From Bacillota bacterium (GTDB lineage: Bacteria; Bacillota; Clostridia; Acetivibrionales; DTU013), in assembly GCA_023399355.1 (NCBI GenBank), contig JAEWQC010000135.1, positions 1 through 64,000 on the forward strand: DNA of 64,000 nt. Reading direction: 5' to 3'. Below the pieces are notes generated by a model. That model had not been told where the DNA came from, ran no database searches, and saw only the letters and a list, made by a program, of their open reading frames with translations. The position numbers and the translations under genes were made by a program. Positions within the stretch are counted from its first letter, which is position 1. Each line of letters begins with the position of its first letter. This document shows positions 62,109 to 64,000 of this stretch, one piece after another.

Positions 62109-63146
62109 ATGAAAGATGTAATCAATTTTGCACTGGTTGGATGCGGGAGGATCTCTGCAAACCATATTGAAGCTCTGAAAAAATTCGAGAATGAAGCAAA
62201 ACTGGTTGCTGCCTGTGACATAGTAGAAGCAAAGGCACGTAAAGTCGGTGACGAGAATAATATAGATTATTATGCCAATATTGACGACATGCTTGACAGG
62301 GGCGGTATTGATGCGGTATCCATCTGTACACCAAGCGGACTACACCCGATACATGGTATTGCCATTGCCAGAAGAAAGCTGCATGTCATCACGGAGAAAC
62401 CGATGGCGACCAGCTTGAAAAAGGCGGATGAATTGATTTCCGCATGTGATGAAAATGGTGTTCAGTTGTTTGTCGTCAAACAGAACCGCCTGAACTCCAC
62501 CCTGCAGCTTGTCAAACGTGCTATTGACAAGGGCCGTTTCGGACGCATCTATATGGCAATTGTCAATGTCCTTTGGGCGAGGCCACAATCCTACTATGAC
62601 GAGGCAAAGTGGCGCGGTACCTGGGAATTCGACGGAGGTGCGTTCATGAACCAGGCCAGCCATTATGTCGATATGCTCGAATGGCTGATTGGCCCTGTTG
62701 ACAATGTATCAGCATATACGGCCACTTTGGCAAGAAAGATACAGACAGAGGATTCCGGCGTTGCAAGTATCCGCTTTAGAAGTGGTGCATTGGGTTCCAT
62801 CAATGTGACTATGCTTGCTTATCCAAAAAATCTGGAAGGGTCCATTACAATTATCGGAGAAAACGGTACGGTGAGAATCGGAGGAGTAGCCGTCAACAAA
62901 ATTGAACACTGGGAATTCAAAGACTATGACGATGACGACAAGTTGGTGGAGAGCACCGAGTATACTCCACCGAATGTTTATGGCTTTGGACATACAGGCT
63001 ATTACAGGAACGTAATAGATGTACTCAAGGGAAAGGCCGAACCGGACACGGATGGAAGAGAAGGCCGCAAGTCGCTTGAATTAATCCTCGCAATATACAA
63101 ATCCGCAAGAGAAGGGAAAAGTATCCCTCTCCCGTTGGAATACTGA
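62109..63146 (+). CDS. wbpB: Gfo/Idh/MocA oxidoreductase (WbpB-like)
   Basis: A 345-residue NAD-dependent dehydrogenase predicted to oxidise C3 of UDP-GlcNAcA. The NAD fold begins FALVGCGRISANHIEALKKF. The catalytic EKPMATSLKKADELI and QASHYVDMLEWLIGP are shown clearly. It is the first gene of a rightward operon; the next gene starts 69 bases later in an overlapping frame. GGGGGCG serves as ribosome site. Confidence 0.9.
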   Translation: MKDVINFALVGCGRISANHIEALKKFENEAKLVAACDIVEAKARKVGDENNIDYYANIDDMLDRGGIDAVSICTPSGLHPIHGIAIARRKLHVITEKPMATSLKKADELISACDENGVQLFVVKQNRLNSTLQLVKRAIDKGRFGRIYMAIVNVLWARPQSYYDEAKWRGTWEFDGGAFMNQASHYVDMLEWLIGPVDNVSAYTATLARKIQTEDSGVASIRFRSGALGSINVTMLAYPKNLEGSITIIGENGTVRIGGVAVNKIEHWEFKDYDDDDKLVESTEYTPPNVYGFGHTGYYRNVIDVLKGKAEPDTDGREGRKSLELILAIYKSAREGKSIPLPLEY

Positions 63147-63214
63147 TGGATCATATCCATATTCAGCCGGATTTTCGAAGTTTGTTTAAGTATGGAAGGA
63201 AAGAAGCTGGCCCT

Positions 63215-63841
63215 ATGAAGAATTATTTTGTACATGAATCAAGCTATGTCGACGAACCTTGTGAAATAGGGGACGGAACGAAAATATGGCATTTCAGTCA
63301 CATTATGAGCGGATGCGGAATCGGCTGCAACTGCAACATCGGCCAGAATGTCGTTATTTCGCCTGAAGTGGTCATAGGAAACAATGTGAAGATACAGAAC
63401 AATGTCTCCGTATATACAGGAGTTATTTGCGAAGACGATGTATTTCTGGGACCTTCAGTGGTATTCACCAATGTAATAAACCCGAGAAGCCATGTCAACA
63501 GGAAAAGTGAATATAAAAGAACAATTGTCATGCAAGGTGCCAGCATCGGTGCCAATGCAACCATTGTATGCGGTCATAGCATCGGAAGATATGCTTTTAT
63601 CGGAGCTGGCGCAGTGGTAACAAAAGATATTCCGGATTTTGCACTGGTAATGGGCAATCCGGCAAAGGTCACGGGTTGGGTCTGCAAATGCGGAGTGAAG
63701 CTGGTATTCCATGACAATGGCAATTCGCTTATTAATGCAGATACCGCAGATCCTAATAAGGCAGGTAATATTGCAATATGCAGTATATGCGGCAACAGGT
63801 ATATAAGAATTGGGAATAGGGTGAAAGAGGAAGACACTTAA
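63215..63841 (+). CDS. wbpD: WbpD-like N-acetyltransferase with C-terminal Cys-rich tail
   Basis: A 208-residue left-handed beta-helix acetyltransferase, predicted to acetylate the 3-amino group of the UDP-sugar. IGDGTKIWHFSHIMSGCGIG, then VVIGNNVKIQNNVSVYTG, MQGASIGANATIVCG and AFIGAGAVVTKDIPDFALVMG are its hexapeptide turns. The final 45 residues carry two CxxC-like pairs (WVCKCGVKL and ICSICGNRY), a small zinc-ribbon-like tail. The ATG at 63215 is preferred; the frame opens at 63146. Confidence 0.9.
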   Translation: MKNYFVHESSYVDEPCEIGDGTKIWHFSHIMSGCGIGCNCNIGQNVVISPEVVIGNNVKIQNNVSVYTGVICEDDVFLGPSVVFTNVINPRSHVNRKSEYKRTIVMQGASIGANATIVCGHSIGRYAFIGAGAVVTKDIPDFALVMGNPAKVTGWVCKCGVKLVFHDNGNSLINADTADPNKAGNIAICSICGNRYIRIGNRVKEEDT

Positions 63842-63920
63842 ATAACCGCATACTGCCTGTGCAGTTATTCCGGCTGCAGGTTCGCCCTCTTCAAACAAGT
63901 CGCTCAACAGGAGAATGTAT

Positions 63921-64000
63921 ATGGAGTATAGAAAAGTTCCTCTTTTGGATTTGAAAGCGCAATATGCCTGTATCAAGGACGAAATCAAGCAGGCTATCGA
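63921..64000 (+). CDS. wbpE: DegT/DnrJ/EryC1-type sugar aminotransferase, partial (WbpE-like)
   Basis: Only the first 26 residues are in the window. KVPLLDLKAQYACIKDEIK is the typical N-terminus of PLP-dependent sugar aminotransferases. The ATG follows AGGAGA by 7 bases. Its place after wbpD completes the WbpA-B-D-E set for UDP-GlcNAc(3NAc)A; WbpE transaminates the 3-keto sugar. The rest lies beyond the right edge. Confidence 0.85.
   Translation, partial: MEYRKVPLLDLKAQYACIKDEIKQAI

Overview
The window looks like a chromosomal segment of an anaerobic, motile, low-to-mid GC Clostridia-type Firmicute. The evidence is strong AGGAGG-type ribosome sites, frequent TTG starts (11607, 18605, 20810, 39854, 56058, 61968), S-layer homology repeats, several radical-SAM and U32-type anaerobic enzymes, a Tad-like pilus and flagellar late genes. 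No rRNA, tRNA, CRISPR array, insertion sequence or phage gene was seen.

Layout. (1) 1-3176, minus: oligopeptide/dipeptide ABC importer genes (oppD cut by the window edge, oppC, oppB) headed by a small lipoprotein. (2) 3551-6981, minus: leuC-leuD-leuB with a terminator and an unusual structured leader. (3) 6982-8955, minus: an AraC regulator and an aldo/keto reductase. (4) 9024-20621: a compact, apparently undescribed biosynthetic cluster around a divergent promoter region. Leftward genes encode a BtrH_N-like protein and a 2-deoxy-scyllo-inosose synthase-like cyclase (BtrC type, not housekeeping AroB). Rightward genes encode a second BtrH_N-like protein, a HemN-like radical SAM enzyme, an acyl carrier protein, an ABC exporter, a short acyl-AMP ligase, two U32 proteins resembling the UbiU/UbiV anaerobic hydroxylase pair, and a zinc dehydrogenase, ending in a terminator. 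My reading is a carbocyclic (cyclitol) natural product that is acylated from a carrier protein, hydroxylated without oxygen and exported. No aminotransferase or glycosyltransferase lies within it.

(5) 20810-22561: an AraC/effector-binding regulator and a YdbC/PC4-like small protein. (6) 22711-37033, minus: secreted and SLH surface proteins followed by a divergent Tad-like pilus machine with two CpaF/TadA ATPases, fused TadB/TadC-like membrane protein, CpaB, TadZ-like protein, pilin-like proteins and a Ser/Thr kinase fused to a ParA-like domain. (7) 37298-39593: a PflA-like radical SAM protein, a possible tiny ORF and an alpha/beta hydrolase.

(8) 39854-55763: surface-glycan genes (HAD protein, DXD glycosyltransferase, DUF115-like protein, permuted radical SAM, NeuB/NeuA-like nonulosonate genes, LbH acyltransferase, methyltransferase, IspD/TarI-like cytidylyltransferase) interleaved with three exported beta-rich surface proteins. 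Five of the glycan proteins carry the same kind of extra Rossmann-like domain. Sigma-28-type promoter motifs precede the IspD/TarI gene and a degenerate copy of it, tying the glycan genes to flagellar expression. (9) 56058-60541: a small flagellin_IN-type protein, then FlgN-like, FliS, FliD and FlaG genes. (10) 60661-64000: WbpA/B/D/E-like genes for a UDP-2,3-diacetamido-uronic acid, cut by the right edge.
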